Assembly: GCA_025210475.1 (NCBI GenBank)
Contig: JAOARW010000025.1
Span: 1-64,000, forward strand
DNA: 64,000 bases
Direction of reading: 5' to 3'
Source: Carboxylicivirga sp.
GTDB taxonomy: Bacteria; Bacteroidota; Bacteroidia; Bacteroidales; Marinilabiliaceae
In this document: in pieces, positions 8,794-16,443 of the stretch
Numbering within the stretch: position 1 is the stretch's first letter
How the letters are laid out: each line of letters starts with the position of its first letter
Position numbers and translations under genes: made by a program
The notes under the pieces: model-generated
Seen by the model: only the letters and a program-made list of their open reading frames with translations
Database searches by the model: none
Told to the model about the DNA's origin: nothing

Positions 8794-8833
8794 TAAAAGA
8801 GAAGGCTATCCTAAATAAATAACCTTCTCTTTA
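8794..8833. terminator. bidirectional terminator between phosphatase and subtilisin genes
   Basis: AAAGAGAAGG (8796-8805) pairs with CCTTCTCTTT (8823-8832), giving a 10-bp stem flanked by A and T runs. It lies between two convergent stop codons and can serve both strands. Confidence 0.65.
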
Positions 8834-8850
8834 TCTGAATATTTCATCAA

Positions 8851-10500
8851 TTATTCCTTAACCATCTGTTCAGCAGCTTTAGCTGCCAGATAAGCATTAA
8901 CAATCCCTCCTGTACCTGATAACTTTCCAAATTTTGTTTTCTTCTTTTTTGAATTTCCCAAAGCAGGTTTATAAACCTTATGTTTTGAAAATTCTTGTAC
9001 CGACTCCAGCAAAACTGCTCTCAGTTGCTGAGCGCTTAACTCTGGATAGTATGACCAAATTAATGCTGCTACACCTGATACGACAGGACATGCCATGCTT
9101 GTTCCACTATTTGCCACATATTTATCGCCCGGAAATAAAGATACGACATCAACCCCAGGTGCAAATAAATCTACTTTGTTACGACCATAATTTGAAAATA
9201 CCCCTACAAACTCCTTATCCAAATGTGACGAACTAGCTCCTACACTAATCCAATTCTTAGCCAATTGACCCGAACTCAATTCACTATCCGGATAATGCGT
9301 CATATTATCTATATTAACCCCACTATTACCAGCTGCATGTATTAACAACACATTTTTTGACTCTGCATATTTAACAGCTTCATCTACCATATGCTTTTGC
9401 GGAGAAGATTCCTTTCCGAAACTCATATTAATAATATTTGCTCCATTATCAACCGCATACCGAATAGCTAAAGCAACATCCTTATCATATTCATCACCTT
9501 TAGGTATCGTTCTAACAGGCATAATTGTAACATTGGAGGCGACGCCCTTAATCCCTATTTTATTCGTGCGGTCGGCACCTATAATTCCAGCCACATGAGT
9601 ACCATGATCAGCTTTGGGTCCTATTACATTATTGTTACCATAATCCAAATCTGAGAAGTCATTTATATTATCACCAATAATTTTCTCTCTTGCAATAAAA
9701 TTCAAATTCAAAAGTGTATCCAAATACAAATCAACATGCTCACGCATGCCCCTGAAAGACTCCAGTGAATAGCCATTACGATATAAATAAAGCATGTAGC
9801 TTTTAGCTTTTAGCACACTTTCATCCGATGAACTAACCTTTTCGATATCCTCTTTTGTCAAATCATTTTGTTTCAGAAAGTTCTTAAGCTTAGTTTCAGA
9901 ATCAAGCACTCTTGTTGCAAGCATTGTTAAACGCTTATCTCGTTGTAAGTATTTATTCCGTTCACTTTCATATTTCTCCTTCGATTCAGTAAACAAGTTA
10001 TAACTATCCATTAAACTACTCGGAACATCTTGCTTATTCTTATTGTAAAACTGATTTTTATAAGAACGATACAAGCGAACGAATTCGAGGTTCTCATTCT
10101 TAATATTTACTCCATCCTTATTTCCAATGAAATTCCAACCATTTACATCATCAATGTATCCATTATTGTCATCATCAACACCATTATCCGGCACCTCATC
10201 CTTATTAATCCAAATCTTACTTTTAATATCCTCGTGGTGAATATCTATACCGGCATCAATAACAGCTACTACTATATTCTTTTTAACTGTTTTGTTACTT
10301 AAATATTCATAGCATTTTTCAACACTTGCTCCGTAGATATTATCATTAAGACCATCTAAATTATACCAATTAATATTTTTTTGATCTAAAGAATCAACGG
10401 CACTAACAGGCTTGCCTTTATCTGATTTATAATTCGAGTAAACACCCTCTGTATTTAGCAATAAAACAATCAGAATGGTTAGATTTAGAATCCGATTCAT
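8851..10500 (-). CDS. secreted subtilisin-like serine protease (S8 family)
   Basis: A 549-residue exported protease. An N-terminal hydrophobic segment (ILNLTILIVLLLNTEGVYS) is a signal peptide. The catalytic triad is complete: Asp82 in VIDAGIDIHHED, His299 in DHGTHVAGIIG and Ser468 in NSGTSMACPVVSG, with oxyanion Asn392 in AAGNSG. Between Asp and His lie about 215 residues, against about 30-40 in classical subtilisins; the extra block (about 130-290) is charged and helix-prone and recurs in Bacteroidota S8 enzymes. A calcium-loop-like DNGVDDDNNGYIDD follows the Asp region. No C-terminal sorting domain is seen, so it may stay in the periplasm. A Bacteroidota promoter lies 45 bases upstream, divergent from the queC promoter. 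Confidence 0.92.
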   Translation of the reverse strand: MNRILNLTILIVLLLNTEGVYSNYKSDKGKPVSAVDSLDQKNINWYNLDGLNDNIYGASVEKCYEYLSNKTVKKNIVVAVIDAGIDIHHEDIKSKIWINKDEVPDNGVDDDNNGYIDDVNGWNFIGNKDGVNIKNENLEFVRLYRSYKNQFYNKNKQDVPSSLMDSYNLFTESKEKYESERNKYLQRDKRLTMLATRVLDSETKLKNFLKQNDLTKEDIEKVSSSDESVLKAKSYMLYLYRNGYSLESFRGMREHVDLYLDTLLNLNFIAREKIIGDNINDFSDLDYGNNNVIGPKADHGTHVAGIIGADRTNKIGIKGVASNVTIMPVRTIPKGDEYDKDVALAIRYAVDNGANIINMSFGKESSPQKHMVDEAVKYAESKNVLLIHAAGNSGVNIDNMTHYPDSELSSGQLAKNWISVGASSSHLDKEFVGVFSNYGRNKVDLFAPGVDVVSLFPGDKYVANSGTSMACPVVSGVAALIWSYYPELSAQQLRAVLLESVQEFSKHKVYKPALGNSKKKKTKFGKLSGTGGIVNAYLAAKAAEQMVKE

Positions 10501-10544
10501 GTTAAAATGTATTTATCTATTTAAAACTTATTGTAATTCCTATT

Positions 10545-10575
10545 CAAAATTAAGTTAATTATCCATTATGGCAAG
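10545..10575 (-). promoter_or_regulatory. promoter of the subtilisin gene
   Basis: On the minus strand the -7 box TAATTTTG (10552-10545) exactly matches TAnnTTTG, and CTTG (10575-10572), 19 bases upstream, fits the -33 TTTG box with one mismatch. The leader would be about 40 bases. Confidence 0.6.
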
Positions 10576-10585
10576 CTTTTTAATT

Positions 10586-10616
10586 CTTGTACATTGATAA
10601 ATATTTCATAATTTTG
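10586..10616 (+). promoter_or_regulatory. promoter of the queC leader and operon
   Basis: TAATTTTG at 10609-10616 exactly matches the Bacteroidota -7 box, with CTTG at 10586-10589 spaced 19 bases upstream as the -33 element. Transcription would start near 10622, directly before the preQ1 riboswitch. Confidence 0.65.
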
Positions 10617-10632
10617 CGCCGTATTTAGATAC

Positions 10633-10673
10633 CAACAGTTCGCAACCATCCTGTTGTAAAACAAAACTAGGAG
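10633..10673 (+). promoter_or_regulatory. preQ1-I riboswitch
   Basis: A compact aptamer in the leader of the queuosine genes. Stem P1 is CAACAG (10633-10638) with CTGTTG (10651-10656). The loop is TTCGCAACCATC, closely matching the preQ1-I loop consensus, and the tail TAAAACAAAACTAGGAG supplies the A-rich strand and the GG that pairs with loop CC to close the pseudoknot. The AGGAG at the end of the tail is also a Shine-Dalgarno sequence 6 bases before an ATG at 10680, so ligand binding would hide it and lower translation. Identification rests on sequence and structure pattern; a covariance-model search would settle it. Confidence 0.85.
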
Positions 10674-10679
10674 ATTTAT

Positions 10680-10769
10680 ATGAAGTTGATATCCCTCGAT
10701 ATACACCCGTGTATCTGTATTCTCCATTTTGTTTATCGTTTGATTGCGGCTGTTATAATTATTTTATAA
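10680..10769 (+). CDS. 29-residue leader ORF coupled to queC
   Basis: A short reading frame starting [13 protein letters not shown] and ending in a hydrophobic stretch (LIAAVIIIL). Its ATG sits 6 bases after the AGGAG that the preQ1 riboswitch tail contains, a strong ribosome site that is unusual for Bacteroidota. Its TAA stop overlaps the queC ATG as TAATG, the classic layout for translational coupling. The queC start itself has no ribosome site. The riboswitch would therefore control queC indirectly, by controlling translation of this leader. Whether the peptide does anything itself, for example in the membrane, is unknown; it resembles no family I recognise. Confidence 0.6.
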   Translation: MKLISLDIHPCICILHFVYRLIAAVIIIL

Positions 10770-11434
10770 TGAAGAAAGCTGTCGTATTATTATCCGGAGG
10801 ACTCGACTCTGCTGTAGCCCTTTATCTGGCAAAAAGTCAGAACTTTGAGCTACACGCTCTTTCGTTTGATTACGGTCAAAGACATAGCCGCGAATTGGAT
10901 GCGGCCAAAGCCATTGCTAAAAAAGCGGGTGCCAAAGAACACCAGGTAGTTACTCTAAAATTAGATAAGTGGGGTGGTTCATCATTAACCGATTCAGCCA
11001 TTGAGCTTGAAGATGGCGATGTTAACCGCGACGACATTCCTGTAACCTATGTACCGGCCCGAAACATGGTATTTCTTTCTGTAGCGGCCTCTTTGGCTGA
11101 AGCCATCGGAGCGCAGGATATTTTTATTGGAGTCAGTGAGGTGGATTACTCGGGTTATGTCGATTGCCGTCAGGAGTTTATCGATAGCATGGAAAAAGCC
11201 ATCAACATGGGCACTGTTATGGGCGCAGAAAAGAATCAGCCCATAAAAATACATGCTCCTTTTGTTGACAAAACCAAAGCACAAGAAATACAACTTGGAG
11301 AAGAACTTGGAGTTGATTTTGGTTTAACATGGAGCTGTTATCGCGGAGGCGAGAAACCTTGCGGTACCTGCGACAGTTGCTTACTAAGAGCCAAGGCATT
11401 TGCTGAAGCTGGCGTTGTTGACACAGCACTATAA
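10769..11434 (+). CDS. queC: 7-cyano-7-deazaguanine synthase QueC
   Basis: QueC uses ATP and ammonia to convert 7-carboxy-7-deazaguanine to preQ0 in queuosine biosynthesis. The start [21 protein letters not shown] contains the PP-loop LSGGLDS that binds ATP. The C-terminal zinc site is visible as [15 protein letters not shown]. The 221-residue length fits the family. An in-frame ATG at 10709 would add 20 residues of cysteine-rich sequence not found in QueC; the ATG at 10769, overlapping the leader-ORF stop, is preferred. queE follows after 6 bases, so the two are co-transcribed and share the preQ1-I riboswitch upstream. queD and folE are not in the window. Confidence 0.96.
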   Translation: MKKAVVLLSGGLDSAVALYLAKSQNFELHALSFDYGQRHSRELDAAKAIAKKAGAKEHQVVTLKLDKWGGSSLTDSAIELEDGDVNRDDIPVTYVPARNMVFLSVAASLAEAIGAQDIFIGVSEVDYSGYVDCRQEFIDSMEKAINMGTVMGAEKNQPIKIHAPFVDKTKAQEIQLGEELGVDFGLTWSCYRGGEKPCGTCDSCLLRAKAFAEAGVVDTAL

Positions 11435-11440
11435 CATTAA

Positions 11441-12313
11441 ATGAAGAAGTTGAAAATGGAGAAGTTGATATTAGCCAAAGAAGCAGTATTTCCAGTAACA
11501 AAAGATAGGAATGGGCAATTACTGGATGATAGACCTAAAACCGGTTTACAAATTCCCGGAACCATTCAGGGCGAAGGCAAGCTGGCAGGTGTACCTTCAT
11601 TGTTTATTCGTTTTTCTGGCTGTAATTTACGCTGCATCTGGCAAATGGAAGATGGCACCTATTCGCGCTGTGATACACGCTATGCTTCGTTCCAACCCAA
11701 TGAAACAATAGAACTGGAAGTAGATAAAGTTGTTGATTGGGTTAGATACAACATTGGCAACACCAGGCATGTGGTGATAACCGGAGGCGAACCCTTATTG
11801 CAAAGAAGAGCACTTGCTGATTTGTGTCGGAAGTTAAAAGAACAGCTTAATGTGCACATCACTATTGAGTCAAATGGCTCCATGTTCGATAACGAAGTTG
11901 CTACTTGGGTCGATTTATTCAGTATTTCTCCAAAACTAAGCAACTCTGTTCCAAGCCCTGAGAAACTGGCAGTATTTGGTTTGAAAGAAAATATCGTGTT
12001 TAAAAAGCACAAGCAAACACGTTACAATATAGAGGCATTACAAGCCTATGTAAACCTGGCTAACAGTAGTGATAAAGAGCTTCAGTTAAAATTTGTTGTT
12101 GGCCGAAAAGACGATTACAAAGAGATTCTCACTGATTTTGTTAGCCAATTGAACGATTGCAAAGCAAGTGACATTTTACTAATGCCATTGGGTGCAACTA
12201 AAGTGGAGATTTCGCGCTCTTCTCCGATGGTACTGGATATGGCCATTGCAAACGGCTGGCGTTTTAGTCCACGTGTTCACATTGAACTTTTTGGGTCGAA
12301 ATCAGGAGTATAA
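11441..12313 (+). CDS. queE: 7-carboxy-7-deazaguanine synthase QueE (radical SAM)
   Basis: QueE is a radical SAM enzyme that rearranges 6-carboxytetrahydropterin to 7-carboxy-7-deazaguanine, the substrate of QueC. The family start IPGTIQGEGKLAGVPSLFIR is followed by the iron-sulfur loop with Cys61, Cys65 and Cys77, spaced CX3CX11C in place of the standard CX3CX2C; a 9-residue insertion separates the second and third ligands. HVVITGGEPLLQ and the closing NGWRFSPRVHIELFG are typical. The protein is 290 residues, longer than the usual 210-245. An alternative start, MEKLILAKE at 11456, would drop five residues. The ending and context leave little doubt about the family; the insertion is worth comparing with other QueE loop variants. 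Confidence 0.92.
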   Translation: MKKLKMEKLILAKEAVFPVTKDRNGQLLDDRPKTGLQIPGTIQGEGKLAGVPSLFIRFSGCNLRCIWQMEDGTYSRCDTRYASFQPNETIELEVDKVVDWVRYNIGNTRHVVITGGEPLLQRRALADLCRKLKEQLNVHITIESNGSMFDNEVATWVDLFSISPKLSNSVPSPEKLAVFGLKENIVFKKHKQTRYNIEALQAYVNLANSSDKELQLKFVVGRKDDYKEILTDFVSQLNDCKASDILLMPLGATKVEISRSSPMVLDMAIANGWRFSPRVHIELFGSKSGV

Positions 12314-12385
12314 ACAACTAATGGTTAATGGTTAATTAAAATTATTTCTTAATTTATATGGATTGTATCACATCAATCATTCACC

Positions 12386-12650
12386 ATGAAAAATATCGTT
12401 AAGGAAAAAAGCTTTTCATTTGCTGTAGAAATCGTCAATTTATGCCGCGAATTACAAGAGCAAAAAGTATTTTCTACATAAGTTCGCTATTTCACAAAAG
12501 GAGTGTAACTAATCGCTTTATTGGCTAGAACTACTTTATGCAACAAATTACACTTCAGATACTACCTTCACCAGGTTGAAATCTGATGGAACAGAGTTAT
12601 TAAAAATTATCACTTCAATTTTTAAAAGCAGTAAAGCAAACTTAAAGTAA
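12386..12650 (+). pseudogene. decayed four-helix-bundle protein gene (IVP family)
   Basis: Two pieces of a four-helix-bundle protein (the 23S rRNA intervening-sequence protein family) lie in order. The first, from ATG 12386, reads MKNIVKEKSFSFAVEIVNLC and runs into a TAA after about 31 codons. The second, in another frame from about 12515 to the TAA at 12650, reads YWLELLYATNYTSDTTF followed by a helical end. The middle of the protein, which normally carries the SKQLLRSGTSIGAN segment, is missing. Intact members are about 115-125 residues (roughly 360 bases), against 265 bases here, so an internal deletion is likely. It occupies most of the 374-base gap between queE and queF; no other gene is seen there. 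Confidence 0.75.
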
Positions 12651-12687
12651 TAAATTAATCATTAACAACTTATAATTAATCATTATT

Positions 12688-13554
12688 TTGGAAGATAGAT
12701 TCTTAGGAAAACAAGTTGATTACCCTCAACAATATGCACCGGAAACATTAGTAGCTGTACCGCGCCATTTTAATCGTGAGCAGTACCAGCTTGAAGAAAG
12801 CAATTTACCATTTATTGGCTATGATACCTGGCATGCCTACGAATTGAGTTTCCTAACCAACAAAGGACTCCCTGTTACTGGCTTATTAAAAATCGTTTAC
12901 CCTGCTACTAATTATTCCATAGTCGAAAGTAAATCCTTAAAGCTCTACCTGAACTCCTTTAACATGCACCGCTTTGGTAATACGGCCAATGAAGGTCTAA
13001 GCGAAGTGCTAAAAACTATCAATAAGGATTTAAACCAATTGTTGGATACTGATGTTCAACTAGGCTTTTTTAAGCATTGTAACAATAGTGTAAGCTATGA
13101 TTTTTCAGACTTCCAGGTACTTGAAGATATTATTGATGCAGATAAAATTGATTTTACTCACTTTAACGAAACACCTGAACTTTTAAAACCATCTGACCAG
13201 GCCGGGGAGCTCAAAATTGCTTCTCACTTGTTGCGCAGTAATTGCAAAATTACCAATCAGCCCGATTGGGGCAGTTGCTTTATTTATATCAAAGGTGCTT
13301 CTGTTCCAGATACAACTCAATTGCTGCAATACCTGGTATCAATCAGAAATGAAAATCATTTTCATGAAGAGATATGCGAGATGATATACAAGCGTTTATG
13401 GGATATTTTCACTCCTGATGAATTAGCCGTGAGCTGCATATACACTCGCCGTGGCGGAATTGATATTTGTCCGGTCAGAGTGAGCCATAAGCATTTAATT
13501 CCCCAATACCTTACCACACCAAGCGTTTTATCAGAGAAACTATTAAGGCAATAA
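12688..13554 (+). CDS. queF: NADPH-dependent 7-cyano-7-deazaguanine reductase QueF
   Basis: QueF reduces preQ0 to preQ1 with two NADPH, a late soluble step of queuosine biosynthesis. At 288 residues it is the long, two-module type of Escherichia coli. It shows VESKSLKLYLNSFN (79-92), the nucleophile Cys186 in LLRSNCKITNQPDWGSC, general acid Asp193, and the FHEE site near 225-228. The reading frame has no ATG at the right place; the likely start is a TTG at 12688, which gives a normal N-terminus (MEDRFLGKQVDYP). It follows queC-queE with a decayed gene in between, so it may still be read from the riboswitch-controlled transcript. A strong terminator lies 22 bases after the stop. Confidence 0.95.
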   Translation: MEDRFLGKQVDYPQQYAPETLVAVPRHFNREQYQLEESNLPFIGYDTWHAYELSFLTNKGLPVTGLLKIVYPATNYSIVESKSLKLYLNSFNMHRFGNTANEGLSEVLKTINKDLNQLLDTDVQLGFFKHCNNSVSYDFSDFQVLEDIIDADKIDFTHFNETPELLKPSDQAGELKIASHLLRSNCKITNQPDWGSCFIYIKGASVPDTTQLLQYLVSIRNENHFHEEICEMIYKRLWDIFTPDELAVSCIYTRRGGIDICPVRVSHKHLIPQYLTTPSVLSEKLLRQ

Positions 13555-13575
13555 TAACAAGATATACATATAATC

Positions 13576-13613
13576 AAAAACCGCTAAGCACCTTAAAGGA
13601 CTTAGCGGTTTTT
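13576..13613. terminator. bidirectional terminator between queF and osmC
   Basis: AAAAACCGCTAAG (13576-13588) pairs perfectly with CTTAGCGGTTTTT (13601-13613). A runs on the left and T runs on the right allow termination on both strands, matching the convergent genes. Confidence 0.9.
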
Positions 13614-13637
13614 ATTTTATTGTACTATACTCGACTT

Positions 13638-14069
13638 CTATTCAACTAAAATAGCCTTAATTGAGCTGGAATTAATCATGTTATCAGCAATTGGACAACG
13701 CTTTTCCACATCGTGTAAAAAAGCTTCCTTCTCTTCTTTTGTCATATCGGCATCAATCTCAACATACGTTCTGATTTCAACAAATCCCGCACGTCCTTCT
13801 TCTGTCTTTCCAAGAAGAAAATCTTTATCGATATCACCTTCTAATTTAACCGAGATACCCTTAACTGGCAAACGGCGCTGATTAGCAATAATGCGACCAA
13901 TGGCGCAAATACACGCAGGTAACGAGGAAAGAAAAATTTCCATTGGATTAGGTCCTTCATCGGTACCGGCTGGTTTTGGTTGGTCAATTACGAAATTGTG
14001 CGAACAGGAAACTTCAGTTCTGAAGCCTTCCTTCATTTCTGCTCCTACTTTTAATGTTGATATAGCCAT
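13638..14069 (-). CDS. OsmC family peroxidase-like protein
   Basis: A 143-residue cytoplasmic OsmC-type protein. OsmC and Ohr proteins form dimers that reduce organic hydroperoxides with a pair of reactive cysteines. Here the first cysteine is in SSLPACICAIG (Cys53, with a second Cys at 55) and the second is Cys125 in EKRCPIADN. The segment PKPAGTDEGPNPMEIFL is typical of the OsmC/YhfA-like subgroup. Specificity cannot be read from the sequence. It lies 23 bases upstream of no other gene of known pathway: on the minus strand it follows the SulP transporter gene by 23 bases, so the two may be co-transcribed. Confidence 0.9.
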   Translation of the reverse strand: MAISTLKVGAEMKEGFRTEVSCSHNFVIDQPKPAGTDEGPNPMEIFLSSLPACICAIGRIIANQRRLPVKGISVKLEGDIDKDFLLGKTEEGRAGFVEIRTYVEIDADMTKEEKEAFLHDVEKRCPIADNMINSSSIKAILVE

Positions 14070-14092
14070 AGATTTTATGATTTAAGTTAACT

Positions 14093-15784
14093 CTATTTCA
14101 AAGTGTCACATGCAAGCATATCTGAATGCACTTCTTCCAAAGAGCCGTCTTGCAATAAACTTTTCGCATATTGCAAAGCATTATCAAAAGAATTACAAAT
14201 ACATTCAGAATCAATTATCTTCATTACCCCATTCAACTCCAAGTCCTTTTGTACCGAACTATTAACGCCCGATAAAATAATCTGCACCCCATACTGGCGC
14301 AAAATCGAAAGTGTTCCTTTAAGATTATGAGCACCAGTCTGGTCTACAAAAGACACATGACGCATACGAATAATCAACACCTTGCAGTCTCCACCTAATT
14401 CTTTAATTCGTTCCGAATAGGTGCGCGCCGATGCAAAAAACAAAGGACCGCTAATTTCATAAACGCCTATGGATTCTGGCATTTCGGAGTAGTCTTCTAC
14501 AACATCAGTATCAACAACATTATCTATTCTTTTGTCGCTTATATCAGCCATACGCTTCATAAACAATACAGCCGACAAAACAACGCCGATTTCAATCGCA
14601 ATGGTTAAGTCAACAAATACTGTTAAGCCAAAAGTTATTAGTAAGATAACACTGTCAAAAACAGAACCTTTAAGAACAGCCACAAAGGAGCGCCATTCAC
14701 TCATATTATAAGCAACCACAATCAAAATACCAGCCAGGCAGGCCATTGGAATTAACTTCGCCCAGGTTCCTAAAAACAACATTATCAATAGCAAACTAAC
14801 GGCATGTACGATACCTGCCAAGGGTGTTCGTCCCCCATTTTTAATATTGGTTGCCGTTCGGGCAATAGCTCCTGTAGCCGGAATACCACCAAAAAACGGC
14901 GTTACTACATTGGCAATTCCCTGGGCAATTAATTCGGTATTGGAACGGTGTTTCCCTCCTATCATACCGTCAGCCACCACCGCTGAAAGTAACGATTCGA
15001 TACCCCCTAAAAGAGCAATGGTCAACGCAGGGGCAAAATACATGTGTATGTTAGCTAAATCAACCTCAGGAATTGATAAATTAATAGCCGTTGGTATTTC
15101 ACCAAAAAACGTTTCAATGGTTGCTACTGGCAAATCCAATATGGCCACCAATAATGTCATACAGATAATTGCAACAAAAGACCCCGGAATTTTAGAACTG
15201 ATGCGTTTAAAATTAACGCTGATTAGAATCGTTACAAGCGTAAGAATTATGGCGTAATAGTTTACATCGTTCAAGGATGAGAAGTAAAACAACCACTTAT
15301 CGATAAAGTCTGCAGGGACCGAACTGACAGATAGCCCCAAAGCATCTTTAATTTGTGTTGAGAAAATTACTAGAGCAATACCGCTGGTAAATCCAACAAT
15401 CAAAGGCTGCGGAAAGTACTTTAACAAACCACCTAGCCGAAGCAGGCCAAAGCCAATTAGAATAAAGCCTGCCAATATGGTTGAGATAACTAATCCATCA
15501 AAACCATATTGCTCAATTATTCCGAAAACAATGACGATAAATGCACCAGTTGGACCTCCAATCTGCACCCGACTCCCGCCAAGAAATGAGATAATAAAAC
15601 CAGCCACAATGGCCGTAATAATTCCCTTTTCGGGCGAAACACCAGAAGCAACAGCAAAGGCAATAGCTAAAGGTAAAGCAACAATTCCAACCACAACACC
15701 AGCCATTGCATCATTGGCAAACTGACGTGCTGAAATACCAGCTTTTAGTAGAGTAAAAAACTTAGGTTTAAAAATATTATTCAT
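14093..15784 (-). CDS. SulP/SLC26 family anion transporter with STAS domain
   Basis: A 563-residue inner-membrane protein with 10-14 hydrophobic segments and a C-terminal STAS domain. The N-terminal DAMAGVVVGIVALPLAIAFA and the SRVQIGGPTGAFIV segment are SulP signatures; members carry sulfate, bicarbonate or dicarboxylates. The STAS domain (about 430-545) has VSFVDQTGAHNL, where the Thr is at the site of regulatory phosphorylation in STAS proteins. The substrate is not clear; DQTG and neighbours give no decisive clue. Just upstream of the start is a 7-bp-arm perfect inverted repeat overlapping a TACTTTTG -7 box, which suggests repressor control. Confidence 0.92.
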   Translation of the reverse strand: MNNIFKPKFFTLLKAGISARQFANDAMAGVVVGIVALPLAIAFAVASGVSPEKGIITAIVAGFIISFLGGSRVQIGGPTGAFIVIVFGIIEQYGFDGLVISTILAGFILIGFGLLRLGGLLKYFPQPLIVGFTSGIALVIFSTQIKDALGLSVSSVPADFIDKWLFYFSSLNDVNYYAIILTLVTILISVNFKRISSKIPGSFVAIICMTLLVAILDLPVATIETFFGEIPTAINLSIPEVDLANIHMYFAPALTIALLGGIESLLSAVVADGMIGGKHRSNTELIAQGIANVVTPFFGGIPATGAIARTATNIKNGGRTPLAGIVHAVSLLLIMLFLGTWAKLIPMACLAGILIVVAYNMSEWRSFVAVLKGSVFDSVILLITFGLTVFVDLTIAIEIGVVLSAVLFMKRMADISDKRIDNVVDTDVVEDYSEMPESIGVYEISGPLFFASARTYSERIKELGGDCKVLIIRMRHVSFVDQTGAHNLKGTLSILRQYGVQIILSGVNSSVQKDLELNGVMKIIDSECICNSFDNALQYAKSLLQDGSLEEVHSDMLACDTLK

Positions 15785-15788
15785 AATA

Positions 15789-15814
15789 TGTGAGCAATTC
15801 AGCTCACAAAAGTA
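15789..15814 (-). promoter_or_regulatory. palindrome overlapping promoter of the SulP gene
   Basis: TGTGAGC (15789-15795) and GCTCACA (15802-15808) are perfect inverted repeats spaced by 6 bases. The right arm overlaps CAAAAGTA (15807-15814), which is TACTTTTG on the minus strand, an exact -7 box. No good -33 box is seen. The palindrome ends 5 bases before the start codon, so it could be an operator or a hairpin at the ribosome site. Confidence 0.45.
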
Positions 15815-15865
15815 GAAGTATTTTTGAACATAGGTTCATAATTAGCACTATTTAACAGTAATCAA

Positions 15866-16366
15866 TTATACCTTTTTCGGCCCCAGCTCTATCACTTCCA
15901 TATCTTTAATAATCTCGCCATCAATAGCAAAACGCAAAGCTGTTCGTACAGCATGAAAACCAGATATTCCGCAGGCGCCAGGATTTAAATGCAATAATTC
16001 CAGCTTTTTATCGTACATCACCTTTAAAATATGCGAATGCCCGCTAATAAAAAGCTTTGGAGGATTTGTATAGATTTTCCCTTTCACCAAATTATCATAT
16101 TTGCCAGGATATCCACCGATATGAGTCATCCAAACATCTACTCCTTCACACATAAAACGCTCATGAGCCTTCAATTCCTGACGCAATTCCAATCCATCAA
16201 TATTTCCGTAAACAGCTCGTACCTTTTTAAACTCACGCAACTGATCCAGTACCCTAATATCTCCAATATCGCCAGCATGCCATATCTCATCTACATCGGC
16301 AAATAAACTCTTAAAACGCTCATCCAAATGCGAATGCGTATCCGACATTAACCCTATTTTCGTCAT
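15866..16366 (-). CDS. YfcE/MJ0936-type metallophosphoesterase
   Basis: A 166-residue cytoplasmic phosphodiesterase of the calcineurin-like fold. The metal ligands appear in order: SDTHSH near residues 8-13, HAGDIGD near 36-42, GNIDG near 55-59, MTHIGG near 80 and SGHSHI near 109-114. Small members of this group hydrolyse phosphodiesters in vitro and lack a known physiological substrate in most species. The gene is divergent from ppk1, whose start lies 77 bases away. Length and start match the family. Confidence 0.9.
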   Translation of the reverse strand: MTKIGLMSDTHSHLDERFKSLFADVDEIWHAGDIGDIRVLDQLREFKKVRAVYGNIDGLELRQELKAHERFMCEGVDVWMTHIGGYPGKYDNLVKGKIYTNPPKLFISGHSHILKVMYDKKLELLHLNPGACGISGFHAVRTALRFAIDGEIIKDMEVIELGPKKV

Positions 16367-16443
16367 ATACCTTTCAAAATGTCTAAAATCATTGTCAAAT
16401 CTACCCTATTTTTAATATTTTTAAGCAACCAAGAATTCATTGT

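Noticed and set aside
8934..9236. Frames of 60-100 codons on the strand opposite real genes, for example within the subtilisin gene
   Set aside because: They lack family resemblance, ribosome sites and sensible context and follow from the codon pattern of the true gene.
12386..12478. Short intact gene in the queE-queF gap
   Set aside because: The 31-codon frame is only the first part of a four-helix-bundle protein whose remainder lies out of frame further on; it is treated as a pseudogene.
15789..15808. CRP binding site
   Set aside because: The half-sites TGTGA and TCACA are 10 bases apart, while CRP needs 6, so only a generic palindrome is reported.
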